A program made the translations under genes and the position numbers. Shown in pieces: positions 1 to 9,753 of a DNA stretch of 38,800 bases. Every line of letters starts with the position of its first letter. Within the stretch, counting starts at the first letter, position 1. Origin of the DNA: Thermomucor indicae-seudaticae (lineage: Eukaryota > Mucoromycota > Mucoromycetes > Mucorales > Lichtheimiaceae); the NCBI GenBank assembly GCA_000787465.1, contig JSYX01000324.1:1-38800 (forward strand), read 5' to 3'. The notes under the pieces are model-generated. The model was not told the origin of the DNA. It was given only the letters and a program-made list of their open reading frames with translations, and did not search any database.

Positions 1-414
1 AAAGACGTTGCTATACAACACTTTTCAACAATGTACATCTGGTCTTCCTCCAGCTTGCGAATATTTGATTGTCTAAACAGTCTGCGGAGATCAATGTGCA
101 GCAGGTGAGCGTAGAGAAGCGTGCGGGCTTTGCGACGATGTGCAAGGCTATTCTGCATACTCATGCGTATTTGGTTATGAGTCACATACGCTTCCTAACC
201 TCCTAATTAACAGACCTCATGGTCTCGGTCAAATTTCTGAGAAAACCAGCCTTCCATTTCCTCTGCCATTGCAGTTTCGATGGCACAGAGCTGTTCAGCG
301 TTCGTCCGACGTATGGATACATTTTGTTTGAATTCATAAGCGCCAGCCAAAACTTTCAGCAATGCTAAAATGAGCCCACCGGTTAGTCAGTGCCATATAC
401 ACGAAGAACTTACA
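1..414 (-). CDS. 3' portion of an unrecognised multi-exon protein gene, truncated by the window edge
   Basis: On the minus strand two open segments join in phase. Exon 216-364 encodes about 50 residues (including AYEFKQNVSIRR and AMAEEMEGWFSQKF). Exon 1-152 encodes about 50 more (including ARTLLYAHLLHIDLRRLF) and runs off the window. The intron between them (153-215) has GT-AG ends, with an unusual GTCTGT donor. Upstream of exon 216-364 there is a textbook intron at 365-413, with a GTAAGT donor, a CTAAC branch site and a TTTTAG acceptor, so another exon ends at 414; its start is unclear. The amphipathic, helix-rich composition looks like real coding sequence, but I do not recognise the family. 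A pogo-like transposon end lies only about 60 bp upstream (476), so the 5' part may be displaced or missing. Exon joins are inferred. Confidence 0.5.
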
Positions 415-535
415 ATCATAGGTACCACTGAAATCATCGAATTATTTCAGTTGCTTCACAAACACTCGCACGGTACAATGGATCCCCTTAATTTCAAGGA
501 ACCCGTGAACATGGCTAATCTTGAAAATAAGAGTA

Positions 536-2425
536 GAGGTCTCGTCAAAAACCAATGCTCCTCTTTTTTAATCTCAATTTTCTCGATTTTTGTCTTCACA
601 AATAATCACCCTGAAATTTTGACCACATAAATTTTAGCATGTGTTCTTATTATATCAAAGCTCGTGAAGCGTTTCAAATAGTTTACAACAGACTTCATAT
701 AGTAGGAAAAACGAAGGGTCCAAAAGACAGAGAAAAAATCGGGGTTTAAATTACAGAAATTAATCCACTTCCATGGGTTCAGCCTCGTCGCCTTCCTCCA
801 GCTCGTCGCCTTCTTCAGTTGCTTCCTTGACGCCACCTTCCTCAACTTCTATGGAGAGGTCTAAATTATTGTCTCTTAATGTCTGGTAGTCTCTGTTACG
901 TGTAACCGACTTATTTCAAAGAGAAATTAATGCTTGCTTTGGGATACTCGCGAACAGACTCATAAGAGTGTTCCTCAGAGGAAGCATAGCATTTTTTCAT
1001 CAGACTCCTTGACCCGGACCTGCTCTTTCACAGCGCCCCATAAGCCTTCTATTGACTGGAGCTCCGAGTGGTAGGGAGGTGTCTTCATAATGACATGTCC
1101 GTATCTTTCCGCAATCTCGTATGTCGCATAGCGAGTAAGATGGCCAAACTTCCTCGCATGCGCGATGAGCTGCGCTTTTGTCACTTTTCGGCGGTTATTC
1201 TCTGGTTCAGGTAATGGAACCGATATCCGCTCGTACCAACCTTTTACCTGCTGGAGTTTCCATGACGACGTTGAAGTCGGTTCGTCTGGCGCATATGATA
1301 GTTTGCCCCATCCATGTGAATGTAGCAAGGACCATAGAGTTCAAGCAATGCTTTGCAGAGATCTTCAAAGATTGCTTCGAACAATTCTGCCGTGAAGTTC
1401 CCATGGTAGTCATGCAACTCCCGGGCGATATTAGCATTCTTCACGAAGCCAGGAAAATGCCTCCATATTTCATCATCAAGGAAGGGTCTTCCACGACCGC
1501 GTTTTTCCTTCTCAGCGCCACGCACGCCACCTTTTACCGGCCACATCAGGATTCCCTTCCCGTTCTTGACAATCTCTGCATAGAGCGTGTTGTCCTGACG
1601 GAAAACCACAAAGGCACCAAAGATAACCATCATTGCTTTCCGCCACGACTCATTGACTACCCCTCCATGGGGAAGCCAGGTAACGTCACGGGTATGCTCC
1701 AGATGGCAATATGATTCGTCTAAGAACACTTCAGGGAATATGGGGAAATCAGTATTGCCGTTGGTTCTGAGGTTTGCCAGCCTCCTCTCTACATATTGGT
1801 GACGATACGCGACAACTGAGGCAGAATCATGCAAAAAGTTGCGTATACCTCTACCGTAATAAAGTCCCATCTTTGGAAGGTAGCGTCGAAGGGTTCGCTC
1901 GTTCAAGATGAAGATGCGTTTCGCCAGTTCCTCCAGAAGGACCTTCGAACTTGTTGGCTTGGCTTCTTTGTTGCGTTGGATCACGATTTCGCGAGTCGTT
2001 GTGATCAGATCCGTGGAAAGTTCCAACTTCGGTCTTCCGACAGCCTTCCTTTCTTGAGACCATTGCTTGCGATTATACATAGTGATCACGTTTTGCGCCG
2101 TGCGTTCCGCAATGCCACAGGCCTTGGCAAGAAGCTTGCGGGAGTTGAGGCCTGTGGCTCGCCTCATGTAGATTCTATGCTTTTGCAAAAATGCATGAAC
2201 GTTCATGATGATGCAGATTTCGTTTGCCGACATGGGTGCGCGATTGCGTCTTGGTGCTTGTACGTTCATTTTAGAACAATGGAGCTTTAACAAAAGTGGT
2301 TGACACGTGTCTCAGGAATATCTTTTATTAATACATCACTCTTGGGTCACTATATAAAAAAGGAAGAAAAACGACAAAAACTGCTGACCTAAAAAAAGAG
2401 GAGCATTGGTTTTTGACCAGACCTA
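536..2425 (-). mobile_element. IS630/Tc1-type DNA transposon with TA duplication
   Basis: Terminal inverted repeats flank a transposase gene. The left arm (536-569) contains GGTCTCGTCAAAAACCAATG followed by CTCCTCTTTTTT. The right arm (2392-2425), read on the minus strand, has the same sequence with one change near the outer end (GGTCTGGTC). The element is bounded by TA at 534-535 and 2426-2427, the target dinucleotide of the IS630-Tc1-mariner superfamily. It is 1,890 bp long and sits inside a pogo-like element. The near-perfect arms suggest fairly recent movement, yet the transposase is broken, so it was perhaps mobilised in trans. Confidence 0.85.
760..2293 (-). pseudogene. IS630/Tc1-like DDE transposase, frameshifted
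   Basis: The main frame (2293 down to 1244, 349 codons) starts with helix-turn-helix sequence (GIAERTAQNVITMYNRK) and a GRPK stretch, followed by catalytic blocks FLDESYCHLEH (first Asp) and YIHMDGANYH (second Asp). The third catalytic block, TPPYHSELQSIEGLW (Glu), continues in another frame covering 1328-975, so the reading frame slips by one base near 1310. A second slip near an A-run around 995 and an in-frame TGA at 916-918 precede an acidic C-terminus (EEGDEAEPMEVD) ending in TAA at 760-762. The first Met (2293) and the one at 2269 are both possible starts. Known family role: TA-targeting cut-and-paste transposition in the nucleus. This copy should be inactive unless the slips are assembly errors. 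Confidence 0.8.
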
Positions 2426-3117
2426 TATCTTGAAATTAACGGGATCCTGACAGTCAATAAGCACAGTCTGTCTGCAACCATCCCTTGGAACCTTACCGAG
2501 GCCCCGCGTTACTGTTCTACGTACTTGCCGACCATGGTCGATTATTCGGGTCTTATTGCTAGCTAAACTTACTCTGGCTCTTAGTACACTTACTATATAC
2601 GACGCCAAAATCAATTAAGTTTCTGCGTGATCGCACAAGGCACAAAGTGCCTGAGACATATGAAGTCTCTCCGCTTGATCATCAGACTGGCAGGAAGAGC
2701 ATTGGGTCGGCGAAAGAGAAAGAGTGTGTTATCGGATGAGGAATTGTTGTTAGATATGCTGACATCGTGCACTGCTGATAAGACGGACTGCTAGTTCACA
2801 AATTGGGGGACCACCTTCTGATAAAGGCTTGTGGCAAGCAACCATCGATTACAAACTATTTTACCACTCAATAAAAATTTGTTTCTGTTAAGCCTTCAAC
2901 CCTTTCCAACCCTTGAAATAAAGAAATTATCCGAAAGAGGAAAACTTTCCGTATGTTTTTTCCGGCTCCCGTCCCAAAAGTTGAAATTACTGAGGTATTG
3001 AAATTAACGGGACTGAAATTAACGGGGGTCCACTGTATGATGTTACGTCAGGGAAAAAGCTCACTGTCCCCATGCTCATAAAGACAAGCCACAACGGCGA
3101 GAAATCTCGGTCGGTAT

Positions 3118-3151
3118 AAATTTTCTACCGACATCAATCGGTAGAAGATTT
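3118..3151. repeat. short hairpin (14-bp arms)
   Basis: AAATTTTCTACCGA at 3118-3131 pairs with TCGGTAGAAGATTT at 3138-3151 with one mismatch and a 6-base loop. Related TCGGTCGG motifs lie on either side (3110-3116 and about 3164-3172). Just beyond the right end of the pogo-like element; function unknown. Confidence 0.55.
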
Positions 3152-3178
3152 CGGTATGAAGTTCGGTCGGCAGAAGTC

Positions 3179-3409
3179 AGATTTGATCGCATACATATCG
3201 CATATCGATCGCATATTCAGTACATATTCAACTTTGAAGCGCTGCCATCGCATAAATTTCACAGAGACTGCGATTCAAAGCACTAGGGTAATTGATCAAG
3301 ACAACCGCCCGCATCAGGTGTTACACAAGCCATCGCAGTGATATCGCATATTCAACCCAAAAAGCGATACATCCGCTCTGAGATATGCGATATCTATGCG
3401 ATCGGATCT
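3179..3409. repeat. imperfect inverted repeat, possible small MITE
   Basis: GATCGCATACATATCGCATA at 3185 is repeated in inverted orientation at 3382-3403 with one mismatch in 22 bases. The arms extend outward to 3179 and 3409 with two more mismatches. The 175-bp interior carries further scattered ATCGCA motifs. No clear target duplication is visible and no protein is encoded. The rest of 3039-3933 shows no gene I can support. Confidence 0.5.
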
Positions 3410-3933
3410 ACGATCCGTCGCTGTAGTGAATATTAACGTTTTTATAAGTTCAGGTTTGACTGCGGGTATTATAGGATAGCCTTCTATGCACCTTATGCGC
3501 GAAGCATATTTCGTGATAATGTCCGACCATTTCCGAGTGTTCACTCCTTTCGGCTGTGACAAACGTGCCAATCAAGGATACCGCCACCGGCAAGAGCGTC
3601 CAATATAGGGGGCAATTTGGCGTCTTTGATTCCATCAATTGCATTTGCCTGTAGCTCCTTTTTATTGGTTTCTTTTTCTCTATCCGTCACTCACCGTATA
3701 CATCTGGAGCACCAGCACTATCGTTGCTAGATTTTATGCTGGGAATAAATGAGCTCTGCTATTTCTCGGTATCGTTTCCTTAGATTGCTGCACTAGTTGC
3801 TGCATCTTGCATAAAAAAGAACTTCCATCGAGAAGCTTATTGGCACTCCGCTAAATTGATTACAAGTCATAAAAGGTCGCTGCCCCTTTTCGTGTCGGCT
3901 TCGGACTTCTTCCCTTTTTACTTGCTTTGATAT

Positions 3934-5446
3934 ATGTGCAACAACAACGACGATCCAGTCAAGAAGTGCCTCGCGCACAGAGAACAGTCTGTAAGTATCA
4001 ATAGAACTTTCTATATTTTGACCCTTTTTAAGTCATACTGACAAAAAGGAGTCTGCCGCGTCCCAGTCGGCTGCTGATTTCTCTAGCACGGCCCACTCCA
4101 GCTCCACCAGTTCCGAACCTAAAGGTAAGCAGACGTAAAATAAAATTTGTGATGCATATGAAGTACTAATACCTGACACGATTCTTCCGCATCCGAAGCC
4201 GCGTCCGTCCCAACTAAAGGTAACCAATTTTTGGGCTCTGCAAAGTCTCAACAGCTAACTGTGATGAATACTTTAGATACATCGTCCGAAACACGCTGCG
4301 TTGCTAATGTTAAAGGTAACGGACGTGTACTTGTATTATGTGAATGGGCGTTTAATATCTTCTGAATTCATAGAAGAATGTTTTAAACAACATTCCATTT
4401 TGCCACCTGCAGTCCATATATCACATGACAAGGCTAAGGGTAAAGGAAAGCAGAAGGTAAGTTCATTTACCGTGATTATTGCGCCGTTTACATCCTCGTA
4501 ACGCACTGCACAGATACTACCGTCCTCTGGCCCTCATGTGCTTCCATCATCAACATGCAAGCTTCCCGGTCCGTTTAGCAAGTCCTCGGATACCACATCC
4601 CGTATCAGGGAACCCGTTCAAGCACGTGTGCAAGCACAGAAGTCCCTTGCCATTTTCGGGAAGCGACCTTTACCGTCTTCATCCGCGTCCCGTCCAGCCA
4701 AGAGAGGTCCAGTGGGTCCCTCGGACGCATCGGACTATCAGGCACAATCTCGAGACAGTGGGCGTCCGTCATCTTCACAACCAAAACAAAAAATATTCGA
4801 TATAGATTATTTGTTCAACAAGATCCACGAGGAAGCGAAACAGAGGGGGAAGGAGGTGAGTATAGTGGGATTCAGTTTCTAATTTTCTCGTAGTTACCCT
4901 TGCAGTGTACTAACCCAGCGCAGCGAAAGCAACAGGAAGAAATGGAAAGAAAGCAGCAGGAGGCATTGTTTGAACAATACCTGAAGAAGAAAGAAGAGGA
5001 ACATAAGCGAAGAAAGTAAGTGCTTTCCGGATACCTTTCGAACTGTTTGGTGACTCAAGCCTGTATGTAATCAAGGGAGTTTCAGGAGTTTGCTGAAGAG
5101 AAGCCACAGAAGGAGAGAGAACAGCGGATGGCGCAACTAGTAAGTACCGTTTGCTATTGCTTTGGCTAGCAACCTGATTTTGCTTACGACTTATATATTG
5201 CAGAACCAGAAGAAGATCGATGTCCGCAAGACGAAAAGCGCGACCAGTAAATTTGAGCACAGGCAGACACACCGGGAGCGGGACTGGCGGGAACTATACT
5301 TCTGGCATAGGGAGACTCTGAATTACCGCCAGCTTCCCGCTCCCGGTTTTACCAAGCGCTCCGGCCGGGCGACGCCAGAGATAAGAGGAGTTTTACTTGG
5401 CGAAGCAAGCCGGCACCGCCTAAAGCGAGGCCGTGAAGAGGAGTAG
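3934..5446 (+). CDS. unrecognised Ser-rich, charged coiled-coil protein (nine exons)
   Basis: A nine-exon model keeps phase throughout: 3934-3990, 4049-4124, 4199-4219, 4277-4315, 4413-4456, 4514-4855, 4924-5015, 5076-5139, 5204-5446. It gives 325 residues. Most donors are GTAAGT-like, and several introns have CTAAC/CTAAT branch sites. The first half is Ser/Pro/Lys-rich and probably disordered. A segment FDIDYLFNKIHEEAKQRGKE leads into a Lys/Glu/Gln coiled coil (exons 7-8). The C-terminal region, with RDWRELYFWHRETLNYRQ, is the most ordered-looking part. I do not recognise the family; the composition suggests a nuclear protein, which is inference. The TAG stop at 5444-5446 is followed in frame by coding-like sequence to a TAA at 5576-5578. 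A 57-nt GT-AG intron (5390-5446) would remove the stop, so the true C-terminus is uncertain. The start ATG is the weakest part of the model. Confidence 0.7.
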
Positions 5447-5640
5447 GAGAAGCAGCAGAAGGAGGAGAAGGAGGGAGGGACGGACGAGGACGTTTGGCCG
5501 CACTTGGAGAAGTACAGTATGTATCATTATCACAGCGCAAAGAGCGCAAAACGCGCACTTCCAGATTTTCCAGAATAATCTTGATCCGCTTATGTAAACT
5601 TTCCACGCAGTCAGCAAGCACACTGTTCCTTTTACGTATG

Positions 5641-7140
5641 TCCAGCAAAACTTACGATCTCACCATCTTCGGCGCCACCGGACTCACAGGCAAACATATC
5701 GTACAACATTTACTCAGTTTCTCGACCTCGCACGGCGACAAACTTCCCAGTGATTTCCGTTGGGCCGTCGCAGGACGAAATGAATCAGCATTGAACGCGT
5801 TGTTGGACGAGTTGACGGCCGCCTATTCTCAGACATCGTTTCCAAGGCCGGACGTTTTGGTTGCCAATGTAACTCGTCGTGAATCTCTAGACAAAATGGC
5901 GAAAGCCTCCAAAGTGATTGTGAATGCGGTTGGGCCGTTCCGTTTTATGGGGGAGTATGTTGTGCGCTCATGTGTGGAGAATGGGTGCGATTATGTCGAT
6001 ATCACTGGTACGCGATTGAGAGAAAACCGCAAGCCATGACATAGAAGCTCATAGAAATGCTGTTTTGAATAGGTGAACCAGAATTTATTGAACGAATGCA
6101 GAGAACATATCACGAGCAAGCTGCACGACGAGGTGTAACCATAGTTCACGCATGCGGATTTGATAGTGTGAGTAAGGAAGCTTAAAGATATTGAAAAAGG
6201 CACACTTTTGTCTGATAGACCAATTAGGTGCCGTCTGATATGGGCGTTTTATTTGTGAAGCGTCTTTATGCCGAACGAGGATGGACTCCGGCGCACGTTG
6301 AGATGTTTTTGCGAGTATACTGTGGACCTGCTGGCCTAAGAGCGGGTTATGCTACTTTTGAATCTGCTGGTAAATATGGCAGCTAAGGAATCATTCACCG
6401 TCCTAATTGCCAACCCGTTATGACGATAAGTGCACGGCTTTAGTTCGGTGGAGGTATTACGAGAGATCCGTAAAGTGTCTGGCCTGCAACCTCTTCCGCG
6501 CCCTGGGCCTGACTTGGTTTTCCATAACCGGCTCAAGTTCGACTCACAACTGCGAATGTATCACGTCCCTTTCCAGTTTGCTGATCCGTCCGTTGTTCGC
6601 TTATCACAGCAGCTTTTCATTTCTGGGTTTGGCAATCCACCCAAAAAGACAAACGAGCCAATGCCACCAACAGTTCAGTTTGCAGCCTACTTGTTGCTGC
6701 CAAATCTCTGGATCGTCATACTCTACCAAATCTATACATTCATCTTTGGATTCTTGGCCGCCTCGCCCTGGGGCCGTAACCTGTTGCTGAATCATCCTGA
6801 AGGCTTCACACATGGCGTGTTCTCGAAGGATGGGCCAACGGAGCAGCATTTGCGAGAGACCAGTTTCGAGATGATACTACGCTCAAAGGGCTACGAGTCG
6901 AACGTAATCATGGATGGTCCTCCTGACAAGTCATTGACAGTTGTTGTTCGAGGACCGGAAATGGGTTATGTCGCCACGTCACGGATCGTGCTGCAATGTG
7001 CGCTTACGACGTTGCTTGAAAAGGAGGCTGGAAACATCCCGTCGGGCGTGCTGACACCAAGTCCTGCTTTCTGGAACACACATTTGATCGATCGTCTACA
7101 ATCGGAAGGCATTGAATTTAACTGCAAGGACTCTAGCTAA
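5641..7140 (+). CDS. saccharopine dehydrogenase-like oxidoreductase (SCCPDH family)
   Basis: Four exons (5641-6007, 6073-6167, 6228-6369, 6431-7140) encode 437 residues, close to the usual family length. The N-terminus has a Rossmann nucleotide-binding motif (IFGATGLTGKHI, residues 10-21). AGRNES, NAVGPFRFMGE and DYVDITGEPEF follow, then ACGFDSVPSDMG across the second intron, all typical of this family. A long hydrophobic stretch at about residues 284-311 fits the membrane or lipid-droplet association known for SCCPDH proteins. The natural substrate is unknown, and the family should not be equated with lysine-pathway saccharopine dehydrogenase. The fourth exon starts at TGCACGG (6431) because this acceptor keeps phase, giving SAVHGFSS. 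The ATG lies 195 bp after the upstream gene's first stop, so the promoter is short or overlaps that gene. Confidence 0.9.
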
Positions 7141-8595
7141 AAGCAAAGCCGGATGCATCATCCACAAAGCAGAAGAAGGGGTTCTTTTGACTATTTTATT
7201 GAAGACGATACAGATCAATGGACAAACGTAACAATAGAGTTGCTTAGCGTAAACAATGGTCTTAAAGATTCATAACACACCTTTCAATAGACACACCGTA
7301 TACCCAAAAGTGAATCACAAAGATCAATACCTTTATGGCTTGTTTGGTGGCCTTCCAATATTACAGAGAGAGGATACGTTGAAAATATTTTTGATTTGCA
7401 CTTGTTGAAAACCCTTTTGACGCTGCTGGCAAAGACCTTTTGTACTGATTCCATTTTCCATTTGATCTTTTGGGCTAAGGATGTTCGCACCAAGTATTAA
7501 CAATATCCAGTATTTCTTGACTATATAATAAGAAACGCAAGCGTATCATGAAAAGCTCTAGATTGTGACAAGTGCATGCATCAAGCGACGTAAGCTGTTT
7601 CAGCCAAGATAGCTATTTGAACAGCAACGCTCCGCCTGTAGCCTAGAGACTTCCCTTTCTCTTTTGGAAAATACAAGCTGCCTCATCTGAACGCCCTTTG
7701 GAATGCTACGTGGCTCTATTGTCTAGCTCATAAGATTTCGTTTATTGAGGCTACAATGCGAGATACATGATAATTTGATCCCTTTCATGCAAGACTTTTG
7801 ACTAAGAAAGGAAGCCGACCAAGCTAGATCCTTGTTCGCAAGACAGACAGAGCTAAGGTAAAGGATGTATGATGACTTGAGTACTAAGGACTTTTGTTGA
7901 TGCGATCGATTTCAGTGCATACGATATGGCTCAAGTTGTGTGCTTCCAACCACAAGGGTTCTCTGCCAAGTTATGTGATGGCAAGTCCTTCTGTTTCGAG
8001 TTCTACCGAGCCAAATTCTTATTATCTACAGGGTGAATGGGGTTTCCCCTCTTCATCTTTAGAGAGTGAGCGTCTGCGAGGCGTAGAGGCGGCAGCTTCC
8101 CCCCGGCTCCGTCAACATTTTAGACCAGACAATTCTCTGCTGGTAAACTTTGAAAGCGCTTTCCACCTGTGAAAGGTGAGGGATTGGACCCACCACAGCG
8201 GGATTACCCTCTGGCGTAAGTAACATGTTGGTTTTACAATGGAGAGCAAATGAAAAGGTATCTAACCATGATCTAACTGATACGCTGCTCGCGGGATATT
8301 TCGCATCGACTAAAAGCCAAGTTTCAGCGGAAGATAAGCAAATATATTCTTCCAGCGTAAATCATGTACTCACTAGTCATAACACTTGTCTCATTTCAGC
8401 GCAGATATATGCAAATTATACCTTTATGTAGCGCAGAAGTCTAAATCATATAAGCAGTGCAGAGTATCTTCAGTTTTCTAACCGGGTAATTGCAGAAAGC
8501 TTGCCGTAGCTCCGACCATTTCCGATTGAATTGATTGGATCGCAAGGCCCTGCATGATTTGCTTGAGGAACGAAGTGTCGCAAAAGAGAAATAGG
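7141..8595. other. intergenic region without a supported gene
   Basis: Holds the 3' flank of the oxidoreductase gene and the 5' flank of the Rab gene. Short open frames here (for example 7894-8172) lack family signatures. A small hairpin lies at about 8166-8180 (CACCT-loop-AGGTG). No transposon ends were recognised. Confidence 0.5.
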
Positions 8596-9503
8596 ATGCA
8601 TAAAGATATCTTGAAGGTCGTCCTCATTGGCGACGGTGGAGTTGGGAAGGTAACCGTATCACGCTCATTAATTTATCAAAACCCGTGTGCAGCATAATAT
8701 TAACCGTGTACCCGTAGACCAGTTTACGGAATCAGGTAAAGCTGGCTGGTTCTCCAGGATTGTTGGAGCCCCATGTGTACTGATTCCCACTGCACAAGTT
8801 TATACACAAGCGCTTTACGAATGCATACAAAGCAACCATAGGTATGTTTCGCAATTTCGTTGCTTTAGGACATACTGCGTGGTAACTCGATGAGCTAATG
8901 TACGTAGGTGCTGACTTCATTACAAAGGAGGTCAAGACGGATGACGGGAAAAAGGTCATGATGCAGATTTGGGATACGGCAGGACAAGAACGGTTTCAGT
9001 CACTGGGGGTTGCGTATTATCGAGGTGCTGATGCGTGTATACTGGTCTATGACGTGAATAACTTTTTATCTTTCCAGCATTTGGGTAATGCCACACAGAC
9101 GTGATTTTGGAAAAATGAAAACCTTATCATTAATGTGAAGTGTGTTATTGTTTTCTTAGGACGGTGGCGAGAGGACTTTTTAAAACAATCATCATTACCA
9201 CAGGAGGAAGCAAGCAAGTTCCCGATGCTTATCATTGGTAACAAGATTGATAAGGACGACCGGGTGGTGTCCCGTCGGCAAGCCCGCGCTTGGGCCGAAG
9301 AGCATTCGAGTCCTCAGAGCATTATACCATGTTTCGAAGCGAGCGCAAAAAACGGGACAAACGTGGAGGAAGCGTTTACGTATATTGCCAAGATGGTAAA
9401 AGTCCCGCAAATGGAATTGGATTTGAATGGAGGAGACACCGTGACATTATCAACCACAGATACCAAATCACTTCGACGATCCAGTATGCCATGCTGCAAC
9501 TGA
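8596..9503 (+). CDS. YPT7: Rab7/Ypt7-type small GTPase
   Basis: Five exons (8596-8649, 8718-8735, 8799-8841, 8908-9084, 9160-9503) encode 211 residues, close to the 207-208 usual for Rab7. All GTP-binding motifs are present: P-loop GDGGVGKT (residues 12-19), switch I ending YKATIGADF, switch [23 protein letters not shown] (W60), GNKID (124-128) and EASAKNG. The FITKEV and [14 protein letters not shown] segments point to Rab7 rather than other Rabs. Exon 2 is only 18 nt and supplies TSLRNQ, completing the P-loop region. The protein ends PCCN, a dicysteine tail suited to geranylgeranylation. Known role: late endosome/vacuole fusion through HOPS. The effector region is well conserved, so I expect a functional gene. 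Confidence 0.95.
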
Positions 9504-9753
9504 CTTGTATGCATTATATCTCTTTCTCCCTTTCTTTCTTTGTATACGGTACATATGTATATCTCTCATGTCTACAAGACGCTGTAAGATTTTTTATAAA
9601 AAGAAGAAAAGGCATCTTCTTGTACTTTTGCACAAACCGAAGCTTTTGTTCTGGAATCTTGATATCGTGCACTACGGACATGGTGGAGTTCAGCATGTTC
9701 CGAAAATTTAACTGGTGTTTTTTCGGTAGACTTGACCTGACAGTACACCAGCC

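Larger units (their letters stand above)
476..3036. mobile_element. pogo-like DNA transposon remnant, split by a nested element
   Basis: The left end (TA at 474-475, then ACAATGGATCCCCTTAATTT from 475) matches the reverse complement of the right end, which reads ACAGTGGACCCCCGTTAATT inward from 3038, with TA at 3037-3038. TA duplication and CAGTGGA-type termini are typical of pogo/Fot1/Tigger elements. A second transposon occupies 536-2425, leaving only about 60 bp of the left side and about 610 bp of the right side. I find no transposase frame in that remainder, so this is either a non-autonomous copy or one that lost its gene. A further terminus-like stretch (GAAATTAACGGGATCCTGAC) at 2432-2451, in the same orientation as the true right end, suggests an internal duplication or a third overlapping copy. 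Confidence 0.6.

Noticed and set aside
1829..2290. Plus-strand 153-codon ORF within the IS630-type element
   Set aside because: It is antisense to the conserved transposase N-terminal domain and has no features of its own.
5349..5648. Minus-strand ORFs opposite the coiled-coil gene's 3' end
   Set aside because: Leu/Pro/Ser-rich composition is the mirror of a Glu/Lys-rich coding strand; a shadow of the plus-strand gene.
8150..8222. Possible tRNA-like fold near GGATTGGACCCACC
   Set aside because: No A-box, no acceptor stem and no consistent cloverleaf; only a 5-bp hairpin is present.
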